NCBI RefSeq assembly: GCF_019334345.1
Contig: NZ_JAHWQX010000002.1
Span: 186,001-250,000, forward strand
Direction of reading: 5' to 3'
DNA: 64,000 nucleotides
Origin: Neohoeflea coraliihabitans
Lineage (GTDB): Bacteria; Pseudomonadota; Alphaproteobacteria; Rhizobiales; Rhizobiaceae
Both the position numbers and the translations under genes were made by a program. Each line of letters opens with the position of its first letter. The stretch's first letter is position 1. Positions 24,102-32,306 of this stretch are shown piece by piece. The notes below the pieces were generated by a model. It was not told the DNA's origin and searched no databases. It was given only the letters and a program-made list of their open reading frames with translations.

Positions 24102-25223
24102 TTACTCCGGCTTACCTTCACTCCGCAGGTTCAGCGCATAGCGCGTGTGGCGGCGCTCGCCGGTTCGCGTGAGCGCGCCTTTCCTGACCAGATCCTGCAG
24201 GTCACGCGTCGCGGTAGCGCGCGATGTTCGAGTGATGGCAATATAGTTTTCGGCGCTCAAGCCGCCCTTGAACGCGTCCGGGCCCTCGCGAAATATGCGT
24301 GCGATGAGCTTTTCCTGCCGCTCATTGAACTGCCCGCGATGGCGGTCGTAAAACCGCGCCTTGCCGATATAGAACTCGACACGGCCAAGAGTGGTCGCCT
24401 GCGCCTGAAGGATCGTTTCGGCAAAATAGAGCAGCCAGTCAGTGACCTCCAACGTCTTTTGATGCCGTTCGAGCTGGTTGTAATAGACTTTACGGCCGCG
24501 CTCGATCGTGAATGCCAGGGCGATCAGGCTGGGCTGCCCGATATTCTGCGCCAGAGATTTTTCTGCAATGGCACGGCCAATGCGGCCGTTGCCGTCTTCG
24601 AAAGGATGGATGCTTTCAAGATACAAATGGCTGAGACCGGCGCGCGTGAGCGCCGGAAGTGAGGCCGTGCCGTGCGGCGCGGTATCATTGAACCACCGGA
24701 CATAGGCTTCCATTTCACCGGCCACACGGGACGATGGTGGCGCTTCAAAATGGATTGACGGCTCCCCGATGGGGCCGGAGATGATCTGCATCGGATCCGC
24801 ATGATCACGATACCCCCCGATTACCTGGATCTGACAATCGCCCGACATCAGTATCCGGTGCCAGCGGAACATGGTGTCCTGATCGAGCGGAGCGGCGAAA
24901 CTGGCATAAAGATCGAGCATCATTTCCGCGATGCCCTTCTCCTGGGGCTTAACAGAGCGATTGTCGGATTGCATGCCGAGTTGGCAACGCAGCGATGACT
25001 GGACGCTCAGGCGATCCAGTATTTCGCCTTCAATCTCGGATGTCTTGACGGCTTCGTCGCTGATCAGCTCGATCCGCAGCCTATCACTCTCATCGCCGCT
25101 GACATGCCTGACTGCGCCGATAACCTCGCCAGCCTCGAGCAGAAAGCGCTTTTCCAGCGGCGCCAACGCTGCTTCGTCAAAGGTAAAATGCGGCCAATCG
25201 GCCAGGGTCCAGTTCCATTCCAT
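24102..25223 (-). CDS. Fic family protein with intramolecular inhibitory helix
   Basis: A 373-residue class II Fic protein. The N-terminal inhibition motif TSEIEG (61-66, matching S/T-x3-E-G/N) faces a Fic core with HPFEDGNGRIGR near 206-217, the full catalytic His and anion-binding set for AMP transfer. The N-terminal DUF4172-like region and a C-terminal winged helix (NYIAITRTSRATATRDLQDLV) suggest DNA binding. Target unknown. The ATG at 25223 abuts an inverted repeat (25224-25250) that could be an autoregulatory site. No antitoxin gene is adjacent. Confidence 0.93.
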   Translation of the reverse strand: MEWNWTLADWPHFTFDEAALAPLEKRFLLEAGEVIGAVRHVSGDESDRLRIELISDEAVKTSEIEGEILDRLSVQSSLRCQLGMQSDNRSVKPQEKGIAEMMLDLYASFAAPLDQDTMFRWHRILMSGDCQIQVIGGYRDHADPMQIISGPIGEPSIHFEAPPSSRVAGEMEAYVRWFNDTAPHGTASLPALTRAGLSHLYLESIHPFEDGNGRIGRAIAEKSLAQNIGQPSLIALAFTIERGRKVYYNQLERHQKTLEVTDWLLYFAETILQAQATTLGRVEFYIGKARFYDRHRGQFNERQEKLIARIFREGPDAFKGGLSAENYIAITRTSRATATRDLQDLVRKGALTRTGERRHTRYALNLRSEGKPE

Positions 25224-25250
25224 GAGTTATAGACCCTCTATTTATAACTC
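25224..25250 (-). promoter_or_regulatory. Inverted repeat overlapping the fic ribosome-binding site
   Basis: GAGTTATA (25224-25231) and TATAACTC (25243-25250) are perfect inverted arms with an 11-base centre that holds the minus-strand GAGGG ribosome-binding site. The repeat ends directly at the start codon. It could be an operator for the Fic protein's own winged helix or an RNA hairpin occluding translation. Confidence 0.5.
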
Positions 25251-25328
25251 ACTTTACTGCATGAATATGAGCGATAGCAAGAATTCTATGCCTCACACGA
25301 TGCACCGGTCGGGATAGCGGCACTTGTC

Positions 25329-25373
25329 TTGGCCGGTCTTGCCTTGGCCGGTCTTGCCTTGGCCGGTCTTGCC
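25329..25373. repeat. Three tandem copies of a 15-bp repeat
   Basis: TTGGCCGGTCTTGCC is repeated three times without mismatch (25329-25343, 25344-25358, 25359-25373), followed by degenerate GGGCTTGCCA copies. It lies between the fic promoter and the marR 3' end. It is too short and contiguous for CRISPR. Confidence 0.85.
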
Positions 25374-25479
25374 ATGGGCTTGCCACGGGCTTGCCACTGG
25401 CTTTCATGTGTGAAGCTGACAGGTTGCTGGCACTTGCCGGCTTGCGCCTGTTTCTTTCTCAGCCTGAACGGCGGCTCGC

Positions 25480-26028
25480 TCAGGCTGCCCAGGCATGTTC
25501 ATGGCACAATTGCCGGGTTTCGTCTTCCTTAAGATCGACCTTGAGCAGCCGGCACCATCCGCCCTCGCCGTCGCTCTGATGATGCCGGCATGTATGGCAC
25601 ATCCCGAATGAGCGGCCACCACGCTCTGCCAGCGTATGCCGCAGCAACGATGCCAATTCCTGCGCCAGGGTTGAAGCTGCCTCCGGGTCCAACCGGCGCA
25701 GGACATCATCAAGCGCGCCCGGCGTTTGAGCGACGCGTTCGCCGCACTCGGTGAGTATGTAGGCGATCGAGCGGCGATCCGTCTCCGATCTGACTTCGCG
25801 CACGAGATCCTTGCGCGCCAACGCCTTCAGCGTCTGCGAGACCGTGCCGCGGGTGGCGCACAGATAGTCGGCGACATGCGAGGGGGCGCGTGAGAAGCGG
25901 TTGGCCCGCGCGAGATAGCTCAAGGCGGCGCGCTGGGTCGGGTTGAGATCGTCCGTCCAGCCTTCGGAAGCAATGATGCGCGCGAGGCGATCGAGAAGAT
26001 CGCGCAGAAATACCGGCTCTTCGGTCAT
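25480..26028 (-). CDS. MarR-family regulator with a four-Cys C-terminal motif
   Basis: A 182-residue winged-helix regulator (LNPTQRAALSYLARANRFSR, VADYLCATRGTVSQTLKALARKDLV, then the wing SETDRRSIAY). Beyond the usual length it carries C144-x2-C147, C159 and C175 with nearby His (MCHTCRHH, GGWCRLL, QLCHEHAW), a likely metal- or redox-sensing site. It is divergent from a secreted-protein/redoxin operon and an 11-bp inverted repeat lies between them, so autorepression and control of that operon are likely. Confidence 0.88.
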   Translation of the reverse strand: MTEEPVFLRDLLDRLARIIASEGWTDDLNPTQRAALSYLARANRFSRAPSHVADYLCATRGTVSQTLKALARKDLVREVRSETDRRSIAYILTECGERVAQTPGALDDVLRRLDPEAASTLAQELASLLRHTLAERGGRSFGMCHTCRHHQSDGEGGWCRLLKVDLKEDETRQLCHEHAWAA

Positions 26029-26036
26029 GCTCTTTC

Positions 26037-26079
26037 ATAGCGACTCGCTAGCGACTTGACAATAGTATCGAGTCGCTAT
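26037..26079. promoter_or_regulatory. MarR operator, 11-bp inverted repeat
   Basis: ATAGCGACTCG (26037-26047) and CGAGTCGCTAT (26069-26079) are perfect inverted arms 21 bases apart. A third half-site, TAGCGACTTG, lies between them (26049-26058). The element sits between marR and the operon starting at 26113. Confidence 0.7.
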
Positions 26080-26112
26080 CAACTAGTAGTTCGCAACAAT
26101 GGAGCAGCAATC

Positions 26113-26886
26113 ATGAGCAGATTTCCTTTCCTCCTCGGCACCTCATTGGCCGTATCCCTCTCGCTGTCCGGCGCGCCGGCGCAGGCGGATGGCAAGCATG
26201 CGTCGCACGCCGTCAATCAGGATGGCGCGGTGTCCTCGCCCACCGATGCCGCGAAGGTGGCAGCGTTCGACATCGCCGCGGCGCATGTGCATCGCAAGGG
26301 CCGCATGGCGACCTTTCACATGACGGTGGCGGGCAAGGCCGGATCGCAGACGCCTAATGCCGCCGGGGCGCTGGGCGGTGCGCCGGTGCTGTCTTATGTC
26401 TGGCCGACCTCGCTCGATCCGGCCAGTGTCGGATTTCAGGAAAAGACGGGCATTCTGGCGCTGGCGGCCACCTCGCATCCGGATTTCGACGACACACCGC
26501 TCTATGACGAGGATGGCGATGGCGATGTGAGCAATGACGGCGGCAAGTGGCATTCGCACTGGGTCGTCCTGACGCCGACCGAAGGCTGCGGCGACGGGGC
26601 ACTCGGCGTGCGTGACATCGCCGAAGGCGAGAGCCCGGCGCTGCCGGCGACCTGGCCCGGCCTGCCGATCTTCATCGACTCACCCGGCTTCACGCCGTTG
26701 TTCGATGGTCCCGAGATCACGATCAATGTCGGCTTTTCCGACGCAGCGGCGCTTGATGGCGCCACCTATGACGGCGTGACATCGGCGCTTGTGGTGAATG
26801 CCAATGTGCACGCGCCGCTGCTCTGCGTCAGCGATGTTTTCGACGTCGCATCGGGCGATCTGAGCCTACCGGGACAGGTGCAGTAG
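26113..26886 (+). CDS. Secreted protein of unknown function in the MarR-linked operon
   Basis: A 257-residue precursor. Start ATG 26113 follows GGAGCAGC; the signal peptide MSRFPFLLGTSLAVSLSLSG ends at AQA. The mature protein has a His-containing AAHVHRKGRMATFHMTVAGKAG strand, an Asp-rich DEDGDGDVSNDGG loop like a calcium-binding turn, WHSHWVVLTPTEGCGDGAL, and a late Cys. I do not recognise the family. It is followed at 66 bases by a small ORF and then a redoxin, all under the MarR-type operator. Confidence 0.75.
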   Translation: MSRFPFLLGTSLAVSLSLSGAPAQADGKHASHAVNQDGAVSSPTDAAKVAAFDIAAAHVHRKGRMATFHMTVAGKAGSQTPNAAGALGGAPVLSYVWPTSLDPASVGFQEKTGILALAATSHPDFDDTPLYDEDGDGDVSNDGGKWHSHWVVLTPTEGCGDGALGVRDIAEGESPALPATWPGLPIFIDSPGFTPLFDGPEITINVGFSDAAALDGATYDGVTSALVVNANVHAPLLCVSDVFDVASGDLSLPGQVQ

Positions 26887-26951
26887 CCCCAGCATGCAGC
26901 GGCGGCTGCACGCGCCGCCGCTGCTTATCCACTCTTGCAATGGAGACGACC

Positions 26952-27191
26952 ATGCGCACATCAGGGCGCTGGCTTGAAGATCTCATCACGCCCGACGCAC
27001 AATCGGGCTATGAGCTGGCCGTCAAACTGGCACGCGTCGCCGTCAAGCTGACGCAGCCGGACTCGGATATCCGCACGCAACTGCGCAGCGCCTATGAACG
27101 CGACGCGGCAGCGCTGATCCAGGTCTCACATGTCGTGGCGGTGCATTTCGCCACGATCGCCCGCGCCAACCGCTACTGGACGGCGGCATGA
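26952..27191 (+). CDS. Small hypothetical protein, 79 residues
   Basis: A helical, soluble protein starting MRTSGRWLEDLITPDAQSGY from ATG 26952, nine bases after TGGAG. No Cys and no recognised motif. It overlaps the redoxin start by four bases (ATGA), which supports it being real and part of the MarR-controlled operon. Confidence 0.7.
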   Translation: MRTSGRWLEDLITPDAQSGYELAVKLARVAVKLTQPDSDIRTQLRSAYERDAAALIQVSHVVAVHFATIARANRYWTAA

Positions 27192-27742
27192 GCGCTGCAC
27201 TGGGGCGTTTGCTCGCTGAACCGCAGGTCAGCAGCTGGCTCAATGTCCACGCGCCGGTCACTCTGTCCGCTCTGCGCGGCCGGGTCGTGATGATCGTGAC
27301 CTTCCAGATGCTGTGCCCGGGCTGCGTGGCGCATGCCCTGCCGCAGGCGCAGCGGGTGGCGCGCAGTTTTGCTGCAAGCGAGGTCGCGGTTGTTGGCCTG
27401 CACACGGTGTTCGAGCATCACGCGGCAATGCAGGAGGTCTCGCTGCGCGCCTTCCTGCACGAATATCGCATCGCTTTCCCGGTCGCTATCGACCAGCCCG
27501 GCAGCGGCGCCATCCCGTGCAGCATGCAAGCCTACGGCCTGCGCGGCACCCCGAGCCTCTTGCTGATCGATCGTGACGGCATTTTGCGCGCGCATCATTT
27601 CGGCGAGGTGCCCGATCTGGTGCTCGGGGCTGAAATTGCCGGTCTGATGGCGCAGAATGGCGTGCGGCGGACCTCCGAAGACAGCGCCATGTCAGCCAGC
27701 GGCCGTGAGGCATCCGCCTGCGTGCGGCCGCCTGCGGACTGA
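27188..27742 (+). CDS. Redoxin-family thiol-disulfide protein
   Basis: A 184-residue thioredoxin-fold protein: VVMIVTFQMLCPGCVAHALPQAQ carries the CPGC active site near residue 43, and GLRGTPSLLLIDRDGILRAHHFG holds the cis-Pro. No signal peptide, so it is likely cytosolic and TlpA/AhpC-like rather than periplasmic. A further Cys lies in AIPCSMQAYG. It closes the three-gene operon opposite the Cys-rich MarR, consistent with redox stress. Confidence 0.83.
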   Translation: MSAALGRLLAEPQVSSWLNVHAPVTLSALRGRVVMIVTFQMLCPGCVAHALPQAQRVARSFAASEVAVVGLHTVFEHHAAMQEVSLRAFLHEYRIAFPVAIDQPGSGAIPCSMQAYGLRGTPSLLLIDRDGILRAHHFGEVPDLVLGAEIAGLMAQNGVRRTSEDSAMSASGREASACVRPPAD

Positions 27743-27835
27743 CTGCGCAGCGCACAGGCGTGGCGACTGCGAACGGCTTTAAGCTGTTGGAAATTCGGCG
27801 GGAAATGTCATTGGTGGTCCGGTTGCCGCATCTTT

Positions 27836-29293
27836 CTAGAACGCTATCTCGAACCGCAACTCACCACCCAGCGTATTGCTTCCGGTAAACAGGCCGCCCG
27901 CGTTCACCTCCGCCGCCCAGGACGCACCACCGGGCCCGGCATAGGACGCCCCGATCGCCACATGGCCCTGCCACCCCTCGACCGCAGCCGCGTGGCTTCC
28001 CGCAGTCAGATGGGACGAGCTGTTCAGCGTATAGATCGCAGCGCCGTCGATATACGGCGTGGCCGTGCCGTTGGCAAAATCATGGCTTTGCGATAGGCGC
28101 GCACCCAGATTGGCGATACCCAAATCGACCTCGGTTTCGGCCACAGCGCCCAGCGTGGCAGAGGTGTAGGCCTCCGAGATTTCCCGATACCAGCCGATCT
28201 CAGCGCGGGGCGCGACCCGCGTGGCGCCAAGGTCTAACGCGCCGACCAGCGCAATCTGTGCCAGCATGCGCTCCGAGGTATAACTGTCGGTGCCGCCGCC
28301 ACTGCGTGCAACGTCGGTTTCCACCTGGCCATAGGCCAATCGCCCGTCAAGATAAAGCGTATCGCTCAGCCGGTGGGTCACAAGCGGCCCGACCATCCAG
28401 CCCGCGCCGTCAAATTCGTCACTTGTGGCGCTATCGGTCATGCGCAGCATGTCAAACTGCAGGCCAAAACCGAGCAGCGTGTCGGGACCAATCTTTCCGT
28501 CGACGCCGACGTGCAGAATGCCAAAAAGGTGGTCGCTGCTGGCATCATCAAAAATGCCGGTGACCGCCGCCTCGGACCAGAAGTTCAGGCCACCGGCGGA
28601 CTCGCTGCCCGAGACTGCCAGCGCATTGCGGCCGATATCGAGCTCGAAGGGTGTGTTTTTCAACAGCGGCATGCCGACAAAGCTAAGCGCGCGGGCAGCA
28701 GGTGTGGCGCCATTCAGCCGCGCGATGCGGTCGTGCCGGTCGGGGCCGTGCTGCAGGATCAATCCGCCGCGCGTGCTCGCAACAGTTTCCTGCTGGCCTT
28801 TGGCGTCCCATGTGGTCAGCAGGCCCTGCACCACAAAGGACTCCCCTGTCCCGCCGTCGAAACTCGTGAACGGGGCGGCGAATTCCCTGTTCGGCCGACC
28901 ACAGGCAAAGGGATGGCCACCGCCTTGCACCGCTGCAGAGGCATTGAACGAAAGCGTGACCGTCCCGTCGGCAGCAGCCGCGGTGTAGACGGCATCACTG
29001 ACGGTGATGGTCTCATTGAGAGTAGCAGAACAATCGGGTGGGCCGCCTTTCAGCCGTCCGACGTTTGTGCCGTCGACGAAGACATCAATGAACTCTTCAG
29101 CAATGTCCAGATCGCCCGCATAGGTAATGGACAGCGTTTGCTCCCCGGTGCCGCCCGGCGCAACTGCCAGGTTCACGGTGATTGTTCCGTTCGTTTGCGT
29201 CGAGGCAAGCGGGCCGAACGGGGTCTGCGCAAAGGCCGCAGACGCACCGAGTGTGGTCATGGCCGCCACCGCCCCTGCAAACAGTGCTTTCAT
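27836..29293 (-). CDS. Autotransporter-type outer-membrane beta-barrel protein
   Basis: A 485-residue precursor with signal peptide (MKALFAGAVAAMTTLGASAAFA). About 170 residues of beta-rich passenger-like sequence follow, with paired Cys (PDCSATL, FACGRPN). From about residue 220 an autotransporter-like barrel runs to the end, where LGGELRFEIAF finishes in the C-terminal Phe recognised by the BAM complex. The passenger is short, so it may be a surface adhesin or an outer-membrane protein with a small exposed domain. RBS GTAGGAAAT precedes the ATG. Confidence 0.8.
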   Translation of the reverse strand: MKALFAGAVAAMTTLGASAAFAQTPFGPLASTQTNGTITVNLAVAPGGTGEQTLSITYAGDLDIAEEFIDVFVDGTNVGRLKGGPPDCSATLNETITVSDAVYTAAAADGTVTLSFNASAAVQGGGHPFACGRPNREFAAPFTSFDGGTGESFVVQGLLTTWDAKGQQETVASTRGGLILQHGPDRHDRIARLNGATPAARALSFVGMPLLKNTPFELDIGRNALAVSGSESAGGLNFWSEAAVTGIFDDASSDHLFGILHVGVDGKIGPDTLLGFGLQFDMLRMTDSATSDEFDGAGWMVGPLVTHRLSDTLYLDGRLAYGQVETDVARSGGGTDSYTSERMLAQIALVGALDLGATRVAPRAEIGWYREISEAYTSATLGAVAETEVDLGIANLGARLSQSHDFANGTATPYIDGAAIYTLNSSSHLTAGSHAAAVEGWQGHVAIGASYAGPGGASWAAEVNAGGLFTGSNTLGGELRFEIAF

Positions 29294-29379
29294 CGCGATT
29301 TCCTACAGTCTGCCCCCCAACAGTCTGTCGAAAAACAATAGTGCACGCTGCAGAGCCTCGCCTCAACGCATTACGTAGC

Positions 29380-29395
29380 GCGAATTTATATTCGC
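29380..29395. repeat. Short inverted repeat upstream of the autotransporter gene
   Basis: GCGAAT (29380-29385) and ATTCGC (29390-29395) flank TTAT. It lies between the divergently placed autotransporter start and the end of the SIS gene; no function is assigned. Confidence 0.35.
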
Positions 29396-29524
29396 CCCGT
29401 GATCGTTGCATTTCGGCTACACAGATGCCGGCGCCCTCAGGCGCAAGCCGCGAAACTAGGGTGGTGCACAGGCGCACAGCGCACTCGCACCGCATCACCC
29501 GCCCGAGAGCGTGGCGCCGGGTTT

Positions 29525-30550
29525 CTACAGGGTTTCGGTCACCTTGTTGAGATTGCGCGGCTTGTCGGGATCGAAGCCTTTTTGCCGGGTGACCGCTTCA
29601 ATCAGGCGATAGGCGGGCAGCAGGGCCACCAGGGGATCGAGCAGGCCGCAGCCGGTCGAGGGCACGCTCAGGTGCAGCCCACTGACCGGTCTCGAGGACA
29701 GGGTGATCGTATGGGCGCCAAGCTCGGCGAGCCGGGCCATGGCGGCGGAACTGGTATCGAACGCCGCATCGTCCTGCACGAAGCCGAGCACCGGAAACCC
29801 GTCCTGCACAAGGCGCAGCGGGCCATGCATGACTTCCGCCGTCGAGAAGGCTTCGGCATGCAGCCCGGCGGTTTCCTTGCATTTCAGGGCCGCCTCCAGG
29901 GCGATGCCGAGGCCTGTGCCGCGGCTGCAGGCGTAAAGCGAGTGCGCGTCGGCGAGCCGCTGGCGGGCCGCGTCGAGATCAACCTCTGCAGTGGCGGCCA
30001 ATGCGCCGGGGAGCGCGGTCAGCGCTCTCGCCAGCGCGCCATTGCCGGCGGCGCCGGTGATCGCCGCCAAGGCTACGGCCGAGGCGATGAAACTCTTGGT
30101 TGCCGCGACGCTCTTTTCCGGTCCGGCGCCGAGTGGAATGGTGATGTCCGCTTCGCGCGCCACCGGGCTGTCGGCGACGTTGACAATCGCCACGGTGCGG
30201 GCGCCGCCCGCCTTGGCCGCGGCCTGCAGGGCGACAATATCGGGGCTGGCGCCGGATTGTGAAATGGTAAAATGCACCGCCGAGGGCAGACGCAATGGCC
30301 GCTGATAGACCGAGGCAACCGACGGTCCGATCGAGGTCACAGGGATGCCGAGCTGCAGCTCCATGAGATATTTGAAGAAGGTCGCGGCATGATCGGACGA
30401 GCCACGGGCCGCCAGGGTCACGACGGCAGGCGGCGCATCGCGCAGCCAGGATCCGACCCTGGCGATAGATCCGGCCTCGCTCTGCAACAAGTGCTCAACC
30501 ACTGCCGGGGCCTCGCCGGCTTCCGCCAGCATCAGGGATGTCTCAGTCAC
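29525..30550 (-). CDS. SIS-domain aminosugar-phosphate isomerase/deaminase
   Basis: A 341-residue protein with two SIS domains as in the GlmS C-terminal half and NagB-II. Key segments are LAARGSSDHAATFFKYLME, HFTISQSGASPDIV, GPEKSVAATKSF, CSRGTGLGIALEAALKCKETAGLHAEAFSTAEVMHGP in two parts, and a terminal NLNKVTETL. It lacks the glutaminase domain, so it most likely deaminates or isomerises an amino-sugar phosphate. Last gene of the minus-strand catabolic group beginning at hyuA. Confidence 0.88.
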   Translation of the reverse strand: MTETSLMLAEAGEAPAVVEHLLQSEAGSIARVGSWLRDAPPAVVTLAARGSSDHAATFFKYLMELQLGIPVTSIGPSVASVYQRPLRLPSAVHFTISQSGASPDIVALQAAAKAGGARTVAIVNVADSPVAREADITIPLGAGPEKSVAATKSFIASAVALAAITGAAGNGALARALTALPGALAATAEVDLDAARQRLADAHSLYACSRGTGLGIALEAALKCKETAGLHAEAFSTAEVMHGPLRLVQDGFPVLGFVQDDAAFDTSSAAMARLAELGAHTITLSSRPVSGLHLSVPSTGCGLLDPLVALLPAYRLIEAVTRQKGFDPDKPRNLNKVTETL

Positions 30551-30648
30551 CTTGATCTCCTGTGGTCATTGCGGCGGCGATTGCCGCCACTTCGCCGATT
30601 CCCGTGCCGTCCGAAATCCGTCGCAGCACGATGCGGCGCAGCATAAAG

Positions 30649-31458
30649 TCAGTCGCGGTAGTCCGGCTCCTGGCGCTCGAGAATGCGGTGCATGCTTTCA
30701 AGATGCATGCGCGCCGATTGCTCGTCCTCGCCCTGCATCTGGGCGGCGGTCAGACGCGCCACTTCCGGCGAGACGGGAATGATCGGACGTCCGGTCGACA
30801 TAGCAAGGCACTGCACCTCGCAGGCGCGTTCGAGATAGTACAGATCGTCCCAGGCTTCGGCGATCGAGCGGCCGAGCACCATGACGCCGTGATGACGCAT
30901 GAAGACGATGTCGGCATCACCGACGGTGGCGGCGATGCGGTCGCCTTCATCGGTGTCGAGCGCCAGACCGTTGTAATCCTCGTCGAGCACCGTGCGCCCA
31001 TAGAATTTCAGGGCCGTCTGCCCGGCGAACACCAACGGCTCACCCTCGGTCATGGTCAGTGCCGTGGCATAGGGCATGTGGGTATGCAGGGCGACCCGGG
31101 CGCGCGGCACGTTTTCATGCATGCGGGCGTGGATATAGAACGCGGTGGCCTCCGGCTCGCCCTCGCCATCGACGACATTGCCGTGAAAATCGCAGATCAA
31201 CAGGCTCGAGGCGGTCACCTCGCTGAAGGCGTAGCCATAGGGATTGACGAGAAACAGATCATCATGGCCAGGCAGGACCGCGGAAAAGTGATTGCAGATG
31301 CCCTCGTGCATGCCAAGACGGGCGGCAAAGCGGAAGCAGGCGGCCAGGTCGCGGCGCGCCTGAAGCACGGCATCGCTGTCGAAAGCCGGCCGGTTGTGCC
31401 GCAAGCGGTCATCAGGCATTGATGCGCTCTGGCCCGTCGGCTTCAATGAGTGTGCCAT
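30649..31458 (-). CDS. Class II aldolase/adducin-family protein
   Basis: A 269-residue protein. The zinc-binding His pair is in VALHTHMPYATAL and a third His in FMRHHGVMVLGRS, with the catalytic-loop GMHEGICNHFSAVLPG. It is longer than fuculose-phosphate aldolase and resembles the adducin-like subgroup of sugar-acid pathways. The start at 31458 could instead be internal at the second Met (MPDDRL). It sits between the TetR and SIS genes. Confidence 0.88.
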   Translation of the reverse strand: MAHSLKPTGQSASMPDDRLRHNRPAFDSDAVLQARRDLAACFRFAARLGMHEGICNHFSAVLPGHDDLFLVNPYGYAFSEVTASSLLICDFHGNVVDGEGEPEATAFYIHARMHENVPRARVALHTHMPYATALTMTEGEPLVFAGQTALKFYGRTVLDEDYNGLALDTDEGDRIAATVGDADIVFMRHHGVMVLGRSIAEAWDDLYYLERACEVQCLAMSTGRPIIPVSPEVARLTAAQMQGEDEQSARMHLESMHRILERQEPDYRD

Positions 31459-31488
31459 GGCTGGTCTCCAATCCTATAGGGGCGAAAT

Positions 31489-32169
31489 TCAGGGGAACCT
31501 AACCGAGGGCTTGGCATCGGCGGCGTCCTGCTCATCGGGGAAGCGCGTCAGATAGCTCAGGATGACATCGACGATATGTGCCTTGCGGCGCGCCAGATTC
31601 TCCGGGTCGATCAGCGAGCGATTGAACAGCATCGACAGCGTGTGCTGGTTGGACAGGTAGAAATAGCCCAGCCCGGACATGGAAATGTACAACTCGACGG
31701 GATCGACACCGCGCCGGAACACGCCCTGTTCCTCGCCATCCTTGAGAATGCCGCGCAGCACCTCGGAGAGCCGGTCATAAAGCGAGCGGATGATCGGCGA
31801 TTTGGCAATGTGCTTGCCGCGATGCAGGTTCTCGGTGTTGAGCATGACGATGACGTCCGGTTCATCGACAAAGGTCTGGAAGGTGTTTTCGCACAACAGC
31901 GTCATGGCGCGGATCGGGTCGAGGCCGGCCAGGGGCACATCGCCCTGGCGGCGCCTTAGGATTTCGTAGGTGCGTTCGAGGACGCGGATATAGAGCTCTT
32001 CCTTGCTACGGAAGTGATGATACAGCAGGTTTTTCGAGATGCGGGCGCGCTGCACGATGGCGTCGACGCGGGCGCCGTCATACCCCTTGCGGGCAAACTC
32101 CATCTGCGCCGCCGCGAGGATCTTTTCCTGGGTGCGGATCCCGTCTCTCTTGGCCGGTTTGCCTGTCAC
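31489..32169 (-). CDS. TetR/AcrR-family regulator
   Basis: A 226-residue regulator starting GTG 32169 (VTGKPAKRDGIRTQEKILAAA). The HTH reads KGYDGARVDAIVQRARISKN followed by LLYHHFRSKEELY. The C-terminal ligand domain has no identifiable ligand. It is embedded among the catabolic genes; candidate operators are the GACTA/TAGTC dyads at 37020-37035 and 37118-37129 between hyuA and the ABC importer, although this pairing is inference. Confidence 0.88.
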   Translation of the reverse strand: MTGKPAKRDGIRTQEKILAAAQMEFARKGYDGARVDAIVQRARISKNLLYHHFRSKEELYIRVLERTYEILRRRQGDVPLAGLDPIRAMTLLCENTFQTFVDEPDVIVMLNTENLHRGKHIAKSPIIRSLYDRLSEVLRGILKDGEEQGVFRRGVDPVELYISMSGLGYFYLSNQHTLSMLFNRSLIDPENLARRKAHIVDVILSYLTRFPDEQDAADAKPSVRFP

Positions 32170-32306
32170 GATGGTCCGTACTTTCCTGCCCTGTGCGCTT
32201 CCTGTCCGGTTATGCTCAGACCCTATGCGAACTTCAAGCCTTGTTTGCGGCACGGCCATTGCCGCGCGTGCCGAGATTGCGCCCTTGGCGTGCGCGCGCT
32301 GCAACT

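Noticed and set aside
25329-25400. Tandem repeats as a CRISPR array
   Set aside because: The 15-bp units are contiguous with no spacers, and no cas genes are present.
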